From NCBI GenBank assembly GCA_020161935.1, contig JAIUNI010000003.1, forward strand, positions 1 through 64,000: a DNA stretch of 64,000 nucleotides, written 5' to 3'. The translations under genes and the position numbers were made by a program. A model generated the notes under the pieces. It was not told the origin of the DNA and made no database searches. It saw only the letters and a program-made list of their open reading frames with translations. The stretch comes from Chloroflexota bacterium. GTDB lineage: Bacteria; Chloroflexota; Anaerolineae; Aggregatilineales; Phototrophicaceae. Of this stretch, positions 35,928 to 44,355 are shown in pieces (the first letter of the stretch is position 1; each line of letters begins with the position of its first letter).

Positions 35928-36619
35928 GATAATTGTTTCTCCTTCACGCGAACGATGTTCGTCTGCTGCTCGCCGTTGATTTGTGCCATGACAGATTTGG
36001 AGAGGGTGAGCAGTTCATCAATAGAAACCGATTCCGTACCTTGCAAGAGAATTTGTTGACGTTCCGAGTTTTCCTCGTCGGAGAATACGCTGGACAGCAA
36101 ATCCTGCATTTCTGGCGAGACTTCTTCTTTTTTCTCGGTGGTGGCCGCAGGCGCAGCCGTGAGCGCCGCCGTCAGCGCAGAAGCGGCAGCCGTCGGGGGT
36201 GGTGCGCCAGCAGCAGGCGCGGTTCCACCAGCAGCAGGTGTTGTTCCGGCAGCGGGAGCAGGCGCAGCGGTGAGTGCCGCCGTGAGCGCCGCCGCAGGCG
36301 ACAAAGGCGCGGCTCCACCAGCGGCGGCAGGGGCAGCACTCCCACCCGCAGCGGCGGGGGCTGTGCCATTGGCTGCTGCTGCGGCGGCTTGGCGACCACC
36401 CCGGCGGGCGGCGCGGGCGGCTTCCTTCGCGGCTTTGGCCTCGGCTATCGCGGCTTCTTTGGCGGCCTTCTCGGCGGCTTTGCGCTTGGCGATCTTGGCA
36501 CGGCGGTCCTTGATGCGCGGGAAGACAGCAACCCCAATCGCCGCCGCGATGAACAGGAAGAACACCCCCACACTGATGAGGACGATCTGCTGCGATAGAA
36601 GTTGGTCAATTAAAGTCAC
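35924..36619 (-). CDS. Archaellum-locus membrane protein with Ala/Pro linker
   Basis: A 231-aa protein: one N-terminal membrane helix (VLISVGVFFLFIAAAIGVAVF), a highly charged Lys/Ala/Glu helix (35-75), a long Ala/Pro/Gly-rich flexible linker (75-160, with repeated ASALTAALTAAPA) and an acidic C-terminal domain (EVSPEMQDLLSSVFSDEENSERQ). I know no family for it. It follows arlJ by 12 bp and overlaps the FHA sensor gene, so it may tether that sensor near the motor. Compare ArlX, the membrane ring protein with a coiled coil found only in Crenarchaeota; relationship is speculative. Confidence 0.75.
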   Translation of the reverse strand: MTLIDQLLSQQIVLISVGVFFLFIAAAIGVAVFPRIKDRRAKIAKRKAAEKAAKEAAIAEAKAAKEAARAARRGGRQAAAAAANGTAPAAAGGSAAPAAAGGAAPLSPAAALTAALTAAPAPAAGTTPAAGGTAPAAGAPPPTAAASALTAALTAAPAATTEKKEEVSPEMQDLLSSVFSDEENSERQQILLQGTESVSIDELLTLSKSVMAQINGEQQTNIVRVKEKQLS

Positions 36620-36631
36620 GATCCTACTCCT

Positions 36632-38059
36632 TTACGCCGCGCCGGAAAGAATGCCAGCGACCATCGGCGGGACTACCAGAAAGCATATGCCACAGATAAA
36701 GATAATCATCGACAGGTACAGCGTGACTTTCAGCTTGTAACCGCCGTCGCAGAAGATCATGGCTGCCGCGCTGACGGTCGCCAAAATCAACACCATGCCG
36801 ACGGTGATAACGTTCAAGAATTGCAGATCACCCGCCGAGAATTGACCAATGGTCAGGCTGGCGGCGGCTGGCGCGGCGGACAGCGCATCGCTGTTCTTGG
36901 GCATCAGTTCAGTGACCATCGCGGCGAAGTTGGTGACGATGGACAGCACGAAGATCATCAGACCCGCGACCACAGCTTGCATGACGGTCGCCAAGCCGGA
37001 GAATGTACCGGCGGTCAGACGGCGCTTGGAACGAAGCTGGGTGGTTTTGGCGGTAAAGAGCGAACACAGATAGCCGACACGTTCAGGATCGCCACCGATT
37101 TTGACCGCGCCGTAGAAAATATCGCTCACTTCGCTGATGAGGCGGCTGCCGCTTTCCATGCCGAACATATGCCAGCAGTTGGTCGGCTCGACCAGTGCGC
37201 GCAAACGGGTGCTGAGGCGTTGGATATCCGGTTCCAGCGTCGGGAAGGAACTGAGGTCGATCTTGGTCAGCGCCATTTTGAGGGTTGTACCGCTGGAAGT
37301 CGCCATACCGCCGAGCGAACGCAGGAAGGTACTGAACTCAATATCCTTCTTGGTAATGAGCTTATCGCTCTGCATACTGATGTAGCCTACGGGCAGCAGC
37401 GCCGCCGCGCCGAGCATCAGCGACCAGCTAATCGGTACACCGACCATGCTCAACACCGCACCCAACGCGATAGAACCGGGGATCAACATCCGCGAGAGGC
37501 GCAGCGATTTCTGCTGTTCGGGCGAGCCTTTCGCCGCTGGAACGGTCATGATTTCCTTCGGGGCGGAGCGCATAATAATGAACGCGCCGAAGCCCGCGAT
37601 GAACACGCCCGTGACCACCAAGCCGATCATCATGGTCGGGTTGAGCGAGTAGATCATCGAGGATACGATCTGGATGATGACGATCAGCGAGACCGACATG
37701 ACGATGGACGAGAAGGCGTTCGACCACTGCTTCAAGCCTTCAAGGTCGCGCTCATAGCGGTTCTCGTAATCTTCGCTGGTCACGGCGGCTTCACGCGCCA
37801 AGTATTCCGCCAGCGGTTCACCGGAACGCAGCGCGTCCGACAGCCGCAGCAGGAAGGTTTTCATATTCTCGGACTTCGACTTGAGGCCGATTGAACGGCA
37901 GGCTTCGGCATAGTCGTAGCGGAATTCATCCACCAGCGTATTGACCGCCGCGAAATATTCAGCCGCGTTGGATTTAGACTGTGCCGCGATTTCGAAAATC
38001 TTTGCACGCGAAATCCCTGCCGCCGACATGGCTGACATATACGTCAGTTGATAGAACAT
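36632..38059 (-). CDS. arlJ: ArlJ (FlaJ) archaellum platform membrane protein
   Basis: The polytopic motor platform, 475 aa from ATG 38059. The frame is open back to 38245, but that part overlaps arlI out of frame and is not protein-like. MFYQLTYMSAMSAAGISRAKIF is the typical ArlJ start of the first T2SF domain. Membrane helices come in groups near 120-165, 195-235 and at the end; the cytoplasmic repeat KDIEFSTFLRSLGGMATSSGTTLKMAL begins the second T2SF domain, which is split in archaeal style. It binds ArlI at the membrane. ArlI ends 19 bases upstream. Confidence 0.9.
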   Translation of the reverse strand: MFYQLTYMSAMSAAGISRAKIFEIAAQSKSNAAEYFAAVNTLVDEFRYDYAEACRSIGLKSKSENMKTFLLRLSDALRSGEPLAEYLAREAAVTSEDYENRYERDLEGLKQWSNAFSSIVMSVSLIVIIQIVSSMIYSLNPTMMIGLVVTGVFIAGFGAFIIMRSAPKEIMTVPAAKGSPEQQKSLRLSRMLIPGSIALGAVLSMVGVPISWSLMLGAAALLPVGYISMQSDKLITKKDIEFSTFLRSLGGMATSSGTTLKMALTKIDLSSFPTLEPDIQRLSTRLRALVEPTNCWHMFGMESGSRLISEVSDIFYGAVKIGGDPERVGYLCSLFTAKTTQLRSKRRLTAGTFSGLATVMQAVVAGLMIFVLSIVTNFAAMVTELMPKNSDALSAAPAAASLTIGQFSAGDLQFLNVITVGMVLILATVSAAAMIFCDGGYKLKVTLYLSMIIFICGICFLVVPPMVAGILSGAA

Positions 38060-38078
38060 ATCGAAAGCCGAAACGAGC

Positions 38079-39770
38079 TTAAAAGAGTTTTTGCTTGCGT
38101 GCTTCGGCAAGGACTTGGAAGAATTCATGGAAGTCCGTGATCCCTTTCTCTTTGTGCAACTTCTCGAAAATCTTGGCGCGGCGCTTGATCTCGTTGTAAA
38201 TCTCTTTGCGGCGATGCGGCGGGATACCACGCTTGATGGCGACAATCTGTTCCAGCAGGTAGCTGTTCATGTAACCGGGGAACTCGAATTGGTCGGTGGT
38301 GGAGTTCCAGCGGAAGGCTTCTAGGAAGGAGAAACTTTCCGTAATCGGGTCATAACCGATAATCTCATTGACGCTCAACACACGGCGGGCGGCGCGGCCA
38401 TCGGTCAAGCGCACAGCAGACTGAATGACGGCGAGGTTGAGGTTGTCGATGTACGTTTTGGGAATGTTGATCGGATCACCCGTGAGACGCTGAATGAGCT
38501 TTTCGACCGACGCGGCGTGGAAGGTGGACATGACACCGTGACCGGTCTGCATGGCCTGAAACGCGACGACGGCTTCCACAGAACGGATTTCACCGACGAT
38601 GATGTATTCAGGACGCTGACGGAGGGCTGCGCGGAGGAGTTCGAACATGCCTACGTCGCTGCCCTTTTTCTCGCCGCCCCCGCTGCGGGTTGATTCTTGC
38701 ACCCAGTTGGCGTGCGGCACCTGCACTTCGGGCGTATCCTCGATAGTGACGATCTTCGAGTCGGCTTTGATGAAGGCGGTGATGGCGTTCAGCAGGGTCG
38801 TTTTACCGGAAGCCGTCGCGCCTACGACGAAGCAGTTCATACCGTTTTCGAGCATCAGCGACAGGTAGGCCGCCATCGTGTAGTTCAAGCTGCCGAAGTC
38901 GACCAATTCGAGGACGCTGGTGGGCGTGCCGGAGAACTTACGGATGGTGAAGTTGCTGCCGCGCTTGGAAATTTCGCGCCCATAGACGATGTTGATACGC
39001 GAACCATCGGGCAGAATGGCATCGACCAGCGGGTTACGTACGGTGACGGGGCTTTTAATCCACTCGCCCAGCCACACGGCAAATTCGTCTACGTCGTCGT
39101 GGTCAACAAAGGTGATGGACGACTGAACGCTCTTGAAAATTTTGTGTTCAACAAAGATATGGCCGACACCGCTGCACGAAATATCTTCGATGTTCGAGTC
39201 CAGCAGCAGCGGCTGCAAGATGCCGAGGCCGACTTTATCGCGCAGCACCCGGTAGCGGATGGCATCCAGTTCGGCGGGTGTGACCTGTACCTTGTCGATA
39301 CGCTTGGTGCCGTTGGTTGGCATTTTGGCGGTGGTACATAGGGTGTCGATCAGTTGCAGCAGGAAAGCCCGCTTTTCTTCTGCATCTTCCAACCGCCCAA
39401 TGTCTTCGGCCCAATGCACCAGCCGTTCCTCGATGCGCGGCATCAGGTGGTCGGTGTTGACGACAATCGACGGCTCGATGGAGACATAGTGGTTACGTGC
39501 GCCGCTGGGGTCGGGGTACAGGTGAACGAACAAGCCTTCCTTAATCGGGTAGATGAAGTTCTGGTGTTCGGTGTTGCCCAACGCGCGCGAGGGCTTGGGG
39601 TGAAATTCCGGTACGCCAATGGTATCCATCGGCAGACGAGCGACATACGTCCGCAGGAAGATGGACTTTTCGCAGGCTTCGAGGAACACGGGCGAGAGCA
39701 TGGTTTGCAGTTGTTCCCATGTGTAGATGGGTTCAGGGCAAAATTCGAAAGGGAGTACTGTTTGTGCCAT
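38079..39770 (-). CDS. arlI: ArlI (FlaI) archaellum motor ATPase
   Basis: A 563-aa secretion ATPase with a helical N-domain of archaellum type. Walker A is GATASGKTT (317-325), the Asp box IEDTPE (343-348), Walker B IIVGEIRS (390-397) and the His box STFHA (415-419). The stretch LVDAILPDGSRINIVYG (248-264) is standard for this family. In archaea ArlI drives both filament assembly and rotation. The start is seven bases after the arlH stop, so translation is coupled. Motifs separate it from PilB/PilT by the lack of a tetracysteine and by the N-domain. Confidence 0.93.
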   Translation of the reverse strand: MAQTVLPFEFCPEPIYTWEQLQTMLSPVFLEACEKSIFLRTYVARLPMDTIGVPEFHPKPSRALGNTEHQNFIYPIKEGLFVHLYPDPSGARNHYVSIEPSIVVNTDHLMPRIEERLVHWAEDIGRLEDAEEKRAFLLQLIDTLCTTAKMPTNGTKRIDKVQVTPAELDAIRYRVLRDKVGLGILQPLLLDSNIEDISCSGVGHIFVEHKIFKSVQSSITFVDHDDVDEFAVWLGEWIKSPVTVRNPLVDAILPDGSRINIVYGREISKRGSNFTIRKFSGTPTSVLELVDFGSLNYTMAAYLSLMLENGMNCFVVGATASGKTTLLNAITAFIKADSKIVTIEDTPEVQVPHANWVQESTRSGGGEKKGSDVGMFELLRAALRQRPEYIIVGEIRSVEAVVAFQAMQTGHGVMSTFHAASVEKLIQRLTGDPINIPKTYIDNLNLAVIQSAVRLTDGRAARRVLSVNEIIGYDPITESFSFLEAFRWNSTTDQFEFPGYMNSYLLEQIVAIKRGIPPHRRKEIYNEIKRRAKIFEKLHKEKGITDFHEFFQVLAEARKQKLF

Positions 39771-39776
39771 GAGCCG

Positions 39777-40484
39777 TTAGCCTCGCGCCTTGCTGATCGG
39801 GATGACGCGCATCCCCCAGCCCGGTTCAACATCAAAACCGAAAATCGAGCCGGTCACGCTGGCGGCACCGCGAATCTTGGCGACTTCCAGCGTCTTGACC
39901 AGCTTCTGCCCGTCCTGTGCCGACTTCAGGTTCAAGTGACCGTCGCACATCGAACGGATTGGGGACATCATGTCGTTGTTCACACCATCGGCGTGGATGG
40001 TGACCAGCACCGTAACGCCTTTGCTGCACAGACGCTTGCATTCCTCGAAGAAGTGCAGGACGGTGCGCTGGCTCTTGGCGTGGACGATGGCGGACGTGAA
40101 CGAGTCGATCACGATCATGTCGCGCCCCATCTCGCCTTCCTGCTGCATGGCGCTAATCAGGGTTTCGACGGCATCTTCGCCGAGGTGCGAAAGTTCCATC
40201 GGGTACAGCTTGAACTTGCCCATTAAGAGGAAGTCGAAGATGTCCAGATCAATACTTTTCATCTGCGTGACGAGGCTTTTGACACTATTTTCGCTGGAAA
40301 ACGCGCTGACGATGAAACCATCTTGCAGTGCGCCCCACATAATTTGCTGTGAGAGAACCGATTTCCCCGCGCCGGAGCCGCCTTCGATCAGCGTGAGTGA
40401 GCCAGTGGGTAAACCACCACCCATACGGCTGTCGAGTTCCGTGTTGTGGGCAGAGATCACTTTTTTCTTTTTCATGGTCGCCAT
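39777..40484 (-). CDS. arlH: ArlH (FlaH) KaiC-like ATP-binding protein
   Basis: A 235-aa RecA/KaiC-fold protein of the usual ArlH size. Walker A GGSGAGKS (35-42) and Walker B MIVIDS (123-128) are present; SENSVKSLVTQMKSIDLDI follows as in ArlH. It forms a ring under ArlI in archaea and regulates it by nucleotide binding. The gene order arlF/G-H-I-J is the same as in Euryarchaeota. Some KaiC-like regulators look similar, but the adjacency to arlI and arlJ decides the assignment. Confidence 0.92.
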   Translation of the reverse strand: MATMKKKKVISAHNTELDSRMGGGLPTGSLTLIEGGSGAGKSVLSQQIMWGALQDGFIVSAFSSENSVKSLVTQMKSIDLDIFDFLLMGKFKLYPMELSHLGEDAVETLISAMQQEGEMGRDMIVIDSFTSAIVHAKSQRTVLHFFEECKRLCSKGVTVLVTIHADGVNNDMMSPIRSMCDGHLNLKSAQDGQKLVKTLEVAKIRGAASVTGSIFGFDVEPGWGMRVIPISKARG

Positions 40485-40501
40485 CTCGTACCGTGTCTTT
40501 C

Positions 40502-41635
40502 TTAATTCACACTGATATTGAACGTGAATGGGCCGATTTCAGATACGCCGTCGCTGACTGTGAACAAGAAGCTGTCCGGCCCTGCCCCAACGTGGGTGTA
40601 GGTGAAATTGCCATTGTCGATGTCGGCCTGTGTGAAGGTCGTCATGCTGATGCTGCCCTGCGTGGGCAGTACCGTCACGGTGTAGATCAATTCATTCGCT
40701 GTGTTATCCACATCCGTCGCTGCCAGCATGGTGTTGGTGATCGGCGCGGTGGTGTTGGTCGGCAGTGTCAGGCCGCTGTTGACAGTGACCTGCGGTGGTT
40801 CGCTCACGTCGATCAAGAACACATACGCGCCGATGACATCCTGCCCGTCGCTGACGGTGAAGGTAAAGCTGTCCGAGCCGGTGCCGGTGTGTTCGTAGTG
40901 CAGGCGATCTTTGTACAGGTCGAACCCGGTGAAGGTGTCGTCGAGGTTGAGCGTTCCCTGTGCGGGTGGCACAGTGACGGTGTAGATCAACTCGGTATTG
41001 TCATTATCCACATCGGTCGTCTTGAGAACCGATTCGTTAATCACGCCCATGCCGCCGGAAGCGATCAGGATAGGCAGGTTGGTGTCCAGTACCGGGGGCG
41101 TGTTCCGCACGAATACGCCGGATAATTTCATGCCGTTGCTGACGGCCAGCGTCACCTGTACTTGGCTGGCGGGTGCGACGGTGTGCGGCAGGTAGGCTTC
41201 GATCACCATTTCTTCGCCGGGGTTCAGGATGCCGGGGTCGTAAATCTCTTCAATTTCGCGCTTGGCATCCGCGTAGATCCCCTTGATCGTCCATTCATTG
41301 CTGGCAGGGCTGCCCGCTTCGTAGGGCATCCATGTCGTGTAATAGTTGCTCGGTACGGCGGTATCATAATACTGAACGATGACATCCCATGTGTCGAAAT
41401 CCGTGATCTTCTCGCCGCCGTCATTCACGTAAGTGGTTTGAACCACCGTGCCGCTGTTCACGGTGCGGGCGTTGATCTGGCTCAAGCGGGTGCGTGATTG
41501 TGTCGATATACGCGATTCCAGCGCACGCATTTCCGACTGGTAGCTGTCGTGGCTGCTAATGACCGACGAGGCTAAGGTCAGGACGGAAAACATGCTGAGG
41601 AAGATCATAATGAAGGCGGCGACAACGGATTCCAT
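40502..41635 (-). CDS. ArlF-like protein carrying two CSPG/cadherin-like repeats
   Basis: A 377-aa protein. The N-terminal membrane helix (1-27) and the domain VVQTTYVNDGGEKITDFDTWDVIVQYYD...GEEMVIEAYLP (60-165) resemble the FlaF/ArlF family, whose external domain fixes the motor to the S-layer. It is followed by two tandem repeats (about 180-280 and 281-377) with LIYTVTVPPAQGTLNL and HTGTGSDSFTFTVSDG, a CSPG/cadherin-like Ca-binding type. Archaeal ArlF ends after the first domain. The gene starts five bases after the arlG-like stop. Confidence 0.78.
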   Translation of the reverse strand: MESVVAAFIMIFLSMFSVLTLASSVISSHDSYQSEMRALESRISTQSRTRLSQINARTVNSGTVVQTTYVNDGGEKITDFDTWDVIVQYYDTAVPSNYYTTWMPYEAGSPASNEWTIKGIYADAKREIEEIYDPGILNPGEEMVIEAYLPHTVAPASQVQVTLAVSNGMKLSGVFVRNTPPVLDTNLPILIASGGMGVINESVLKTTDVDNDNTELIYTVTVPPAQGTLNLDDTFTGFDLYKDRLHYEHTGTGSDSFTFTVSDGQDVIGAYVFLIDVSEPPQVTVNSGLTLPTNTTAPITNTMLAATDVDNTANELIYTVTVLPTQGSISMTTFTQADIDNGNFTYTHVGAGPDSFLFTVSDGVSEIGPFTFNISVN

Positions 41636-41640
41636 CGCGG

Positions 41641-42153
41641 TTACATACCCATGAAGTATTCAGCTTGCGCGTCGGTCACGGTGCTGAGTTTGGCAAAATA
41701 ACGGCCTGTTCCGAGGGGAACGCCATAATGAACGGTGATCTTCAGGGTCGCGTTCGGGTCCCACTCGGCGGCGTTTTCCAGCGCATACGACCAGTACGGG
41801 AAACCGCTGCCGTTGCTGGCGGAATACGGAATACGAACGAAGTTGCCTTCCGGCCCGAAGAAGAAATCCGCCTGTTCAATGGGGGTGATACGTGCGTCAC
41901 CGATGTTCTTCACCCACACGAACACATCAAATTCGCCGTTGCTGTTGCTGTCTTGCCAGAAACCGCTGGCATCCAGTTCGCCTGCCCCGTGAATAATCTC
42001 GATCTGGTTACGCATCCGTTCGGTGACGTGGTTGGTCATGCTGGTGATCGATTCGCTGCCCTGCGTGACGGCTGGATAAACCGCGTTAAAAAGAAGGACA
42101 GACATAATCATACTAATCACAATCAGCAGGGCTGTCGTTATTGCTTTATCCAT
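41641..42153 (-). CDS. ArlG (FlaG)-like stator protein
   Basis: A 170-aa protein with one N-terminal membrane helix of FlaG type (MDKAITTALLIVISMIMSVL, then FNAVYPAVTQ) and an external beta-sandwich (FDVFVWVKNIGDARITPIEQADFFFG). The pattern KAITTALLI..NAVYPAV.....IE is characteristic of ArlG. In archaea ArlG and ArlF form a periplasmic stator complex. It lies three bases after the ArlCDE-like gene and five bases before the ArlF-like gene. Confidence 0.85.
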   Translation of the reverse strand: MDKAITTALLIVISMIMSVLLFNAVYPAVTQGSESITSMTNHVTERMRNQIEIIHGAGELDASGFWQDSNSNGEFDVFVWVKNIGDARITPIEQADFFFGPEGNFVRIPYSASNGSGFPYWSYALENAAEWDPNATLKITVHYGVPLGTGRYFAKLSTVTDAQAEYFMGM

Positions 42154-42156
42154 GAC

Positions 42157-42972
42157 TTATTCTTTCTTCCCCCAACGCACACCCGCGCCTGCGTTTTGGA
42201 CACCGGCAATCAAGCGCAGGACAATGCTTGAGCTGCTGTTTTCATCAATACCGGAAGTGTTAATGGACGATTCTTTTGAGCGTGGTTCTGCGGTAAAGGT
42301 CTTCAAGTTGCCCGGCGCTGTTTGGGCAGCCGGTTGTACGGGCTGCACGGGCTGCGCCTTGACCTTCGGTGTTCTGCCGGATGATGGGTTGACCGACTTG
42401 ACCGTCGATGCCACCATGAGACCTGCCGGGCGCGAAGGCAGCGTTTGTTCTTCGGCAGCCGCCGCGTACATATCGGTGAAGCGCATGAGCGCGTCACTGA
42501 CTTCCGGCGAGAAGCGGTGCTTGGCGGTGTAGCCTTCGATCAAATCGCGCGTGCCGCTGACACCGATGCTTTGAATGTGTTCCAAAACCCATTCCTGCTG
42601 CTCGGCTAAGGAAGCCATCATCGGCTCGGCGGGCTGGACGGCGGCCTGTGCCTTTTTAGAAGCCTTTTCAGCTTTGACCGTGCCATTGGAGACTTTTTCA
42701 ACTTTGGCCGTACCGCTAGAGGCTTTTTCAGCTTTGGCCGTACCGTTGGAGACTTTTTTCACCTTCGGCGGCGGCGCGGCCCGATCATATTCGTCATCGT
42801 CGTCTTCTTCCTCCTCGGACGAAGCCCCACCCGACGTGTGATTACTACCGCGCAGAGCAGGATAGGCATTCGTCAAGAGGTGCGCCTGAATATCCAGCAG
42901 GATCGACTGGATTTGGGTTTTCAGGATTTGAACCTCTTGCTCTAGGGCTTGTATTCTTTGTTCCGCTTCCAT
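42157..42972 (-). CDS. ArlCDE-like switch-complex protein
   Basis: A 271-aa cytoplasmic protein from ATG 42972, where AAGGG lies eight bases upstream; an in-frame GTG at 42990 is less well placed. It begins with a coiled coil (EAEQRIQALEQEVQILKTQI), continues with a repetitive Lys/Ser/Thr linker (KVEKVSNGTVKAEKASK and variants), and has a domain WVLEHIQSIGVSGTRDLIEGYTAKHRFSPEVSDALMRFTDMY resembling the FlaD/E domain. In Euryarchaeota ArlCDE link the motor to chemotaxis through CheF. A long disordered C-tail follows. No che gene is in the window. Confidence 0.65.
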   Translation of the reverse strand: MEAEQRIQALEQEVQILKTQIQSILLDIQAHLLTNAYPALRGSNHTSGGASSEEEEDDDDEYDRAAPPPKVKKVSNGTAKAEKASSGTAKVEKVSNGTVKAEKASKKAQAAVQPAEPMMASLAEQQEWVLEHIQSIGVSGTRDLIEGYTAKHRFSPEVSDALMRFTDMYAAAAEEQTLPSRPAGLMVASTVKSVNPSSGRTPKVKAQPVQPVQPAAQTAPGNLKTFTAEPRSKESSINTSGIDENSSSSIVLRLIAGVQNAGAGVRWGKKE

Positions 42973-43014
42973 TGGCTCTGCCCTTCTCACTGACTATAGA
43001 TGACCGGCTGCTAT

Positions 43015-43059
43015 AAAAAAAATTTGCCCTACAGGCACGGCCAAGTGTGTAGGGCAAAT
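43015..43059 (-). terminator. Strong intrinsic terminator inside the archaellum locus
   Basis: ATTTGCCCTACA (43022-43033) is a perfect 12-bp complement of TGTAGGGCAAAT (43048-43059). On the minus strand the stem is followed by eight T. It lies between the 83-aa gene and the ArlCDE-like gene, so it should limit read-through from the archaellin promoter to the machinery genes. Confidence 0.88.
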
Positions 43060-43160
43060 GTCTCTTCTGCTCGCGAGAGCAATAAGACCGAAGTTATGGT
43101 CCGGGGTTGGCTGGCCGTGCCTTTGGTTTCCCAAATTCGCCCCGGAAGGATGTACTCTGG

Positions 43161-43412
43161 TTATTGGTTAGGCGTGTTATGCAGCTCGTCTGCGGGTCTA
43201 CCAAATATCCAGAGGGCGCTGCTGACGATGATGAGTACCGGAATGAGCGCCAAAGCTAACGACATGATCGCCTTTTGTACGACTTCCCCCAGCGAACCGG
43301 CGGAAGAGGTGGCGAACACCACACTGGCAGCGATTAAAGAAAGGAGGATAAAGAGGCTGGAATAGCCGATCTGTCCGCGTTCATTCGGGTTCAGGTTGTC
43401 TTTTGCGGTCAT
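43161..43412 (-). CDS. Small two-helix membrane protein with prepilin-like N-terminus
   Basis: An 83-aa protein. NPNERG followed by QIGYSSLFILLSLIAASVVF looks like a class III signal with cleavage after Gly, and a second membrane helix (LALALIPVLIIVSSALWIF) follows. It lies between the archaellin gene and the rest of the locus, with hairpins on both sides. It could be a minor subunit or an accessory membrane protein; I know no family. Confidence 0.65.
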   Translation of the reverse strand: MTAKDNLNPNERGQIGYSSLFILLSLIAASVVFATSSAGSLGEVVQKAIMSLALALIPVLIIVSSALWIFGRPADELHNTPNQ

Positions 43413-43490
43413 CTTGTCCTCGCTTCCGCCAAAAAATTTCTGGCTTCGTATAAACTTTATATTTGCGATTTATTCTTTACGGGTTCAGGA

Positions 43491-43526
43491 AACCAGCACC
43501 CGTCAGGTTGCTAACAGGTGCTGGTT
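43491..43526 (-). terminator. Hairpin after the archaellin gene
   Basis: AACCAGCACC (43491-43500) and GGTGCTGGTT (43517-43526) are perfectly complementary. On the minus strand only a short T-stretch (TTTCCT) follows, so it may end transcription in part or protect the archaellin mRNA 3' end. Confidence 0.7.
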
Positions 43527-43552
43527 GTGTTTCATTGTTGAGACGGTAGAAC

Positions 43553-44122
43553 TTAGTTCAGGTCCATCACCGGTTGGATGGCAGCCGGGGTGGTGCGGTT
43601 CAGGTTGAGGACGGCACCCTTCGGCGGCTTGATTTCGAGGTTGAAGGCCGTATTGGCGCTCAGGGGGGTACCCAGTGAGCCGAGGTCAACGGTCAGTTCA
43701 GCCAATTCGCCTTCTTCCAGCAGGTCGTCAGCGGGGGTCTGCTTGCTGACAATCCAAGCGATGTCCCACGACACGTCGTTCTCGAATTGTTCCGCGTCCT
43801 TGTAGCCGATGACGACTTCCTTGTCGGCGGTGCTCATGTTGACGGGTGAGCCACCAGCGACCAGCGACAGGGTGAAGATGATGTCGTCAACGTTGCCGCC
43901 GCTGCCCTGAGCGATGACGGAACCCTTGATATTCATTGAAGATTGAACGCCTTCCAAACCCGCCTGAATAGCCTGCTTGCCCTTTTCAGTCGATGACGAA
44001 CCGGCTGAGAGGATGGTGAAAGCGAACACGGAAGCGACCACCACGAAGGCGATCAAGATAATGGCGGTTTCGAGAGCAGTCTGGCCTTTTTCATTCTTGT
44101 GCATTGCGAACTTACCGAACAT
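43553..44122 (-). CDS. arlB: Archaellin (ArlA/ArlB-type filament subunit)
   Basis: A 189-aa protein. AGGAG (44135-44131) is eight bases from ATG 44122 and only two from the earlier ATG 44128, so I choose 44122. MFGKFAMHKNEKG is a short class III signal; predicted cleavage after Gly13 leaves QTALETAIILIAFVVVASVF, the hydrophobic helix typical of archaeal flagellins. SSSTEKGKQAIQAGLEGVQSS and MNIKGSVIAQGSG, then the beta-rich D1-like domain, also match archaellins (compare the common LEGVSSSLELRGSVIA). It lacks the GFTLIE motif of bacterial pilins. It is first in the locus and has its own promoter. Confidence 0.92.
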   Translation of the reverse strand: MFGKFAMHKNEKGQTALETAIILIAFVVVASVFAFTILSAGSSSTEKGKQAIQAGLEGVQSSMNIKGSVIAQGSGGNVDDIIFTLSLVAGGSPVNMSTADKEVVIGYKDAEQFENDVSWDIAWIVSKQTPADDLLEEGELAELTVDLGSLGTPLSANTAFNLEIKPPKGAVLNLNRTTPAAIQPVMDLN

Positions 44123-44173
44123 TGTCATTTCTCCTATAATTGCGGTTGGCTCAATTGCGAGTTCATTAATATC

Positions 44174-44203
44174 AATATACAGCCCAACTCAAAATTACGT
44201 CAA
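44174..44203 (-). promoter_or_regulatory. Archaellin promoter
   Basis: On the minus strand TTGACG (44203-44198) and TATATT (44179-44174) are 18 bp apart, 52 bp upstream of the archaellin start. This is a bacterial sigma-70 form, not an archaeal BRE/TATA promoter, showing the transferred locus uses host-type transcription signals. Confidence 0.7.
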
Positions 44204-44355
44204 TTGATTTTCTTAATCCTCATTAATTTATTTACAAATTCACAATTTATTCACAAATTTCTCCCTCAATAGGTCGGCCTCACCTGCATTTATGGTGCTT
44301 AAACGCATAATGAATTCACGCCCAAAAGGGGAATTGAGCTTCAAAATGAGCCAAA

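Noticed and set aside
36821..37894. 357-aa plus-strand frame inside arlJ
   Set aside because: Antisense shadow; composition is not protein-like and arlJ has clear family features.
38060..38245. N-terminal extension of arlJ to 38245
   Set aside because: It overlaps arlI out of frame and is Ser/Arg-rich; ATG 38059 gives the normal family N-terminus.
31459..44128. A Tad or classical type IV pilus locus
   Set aside because: There is no GFTLIE pilin, no secretin, no TadZ/RcpA or PilM; ArlH and ArlG-like genes with an archaellin fit only the archaellum.
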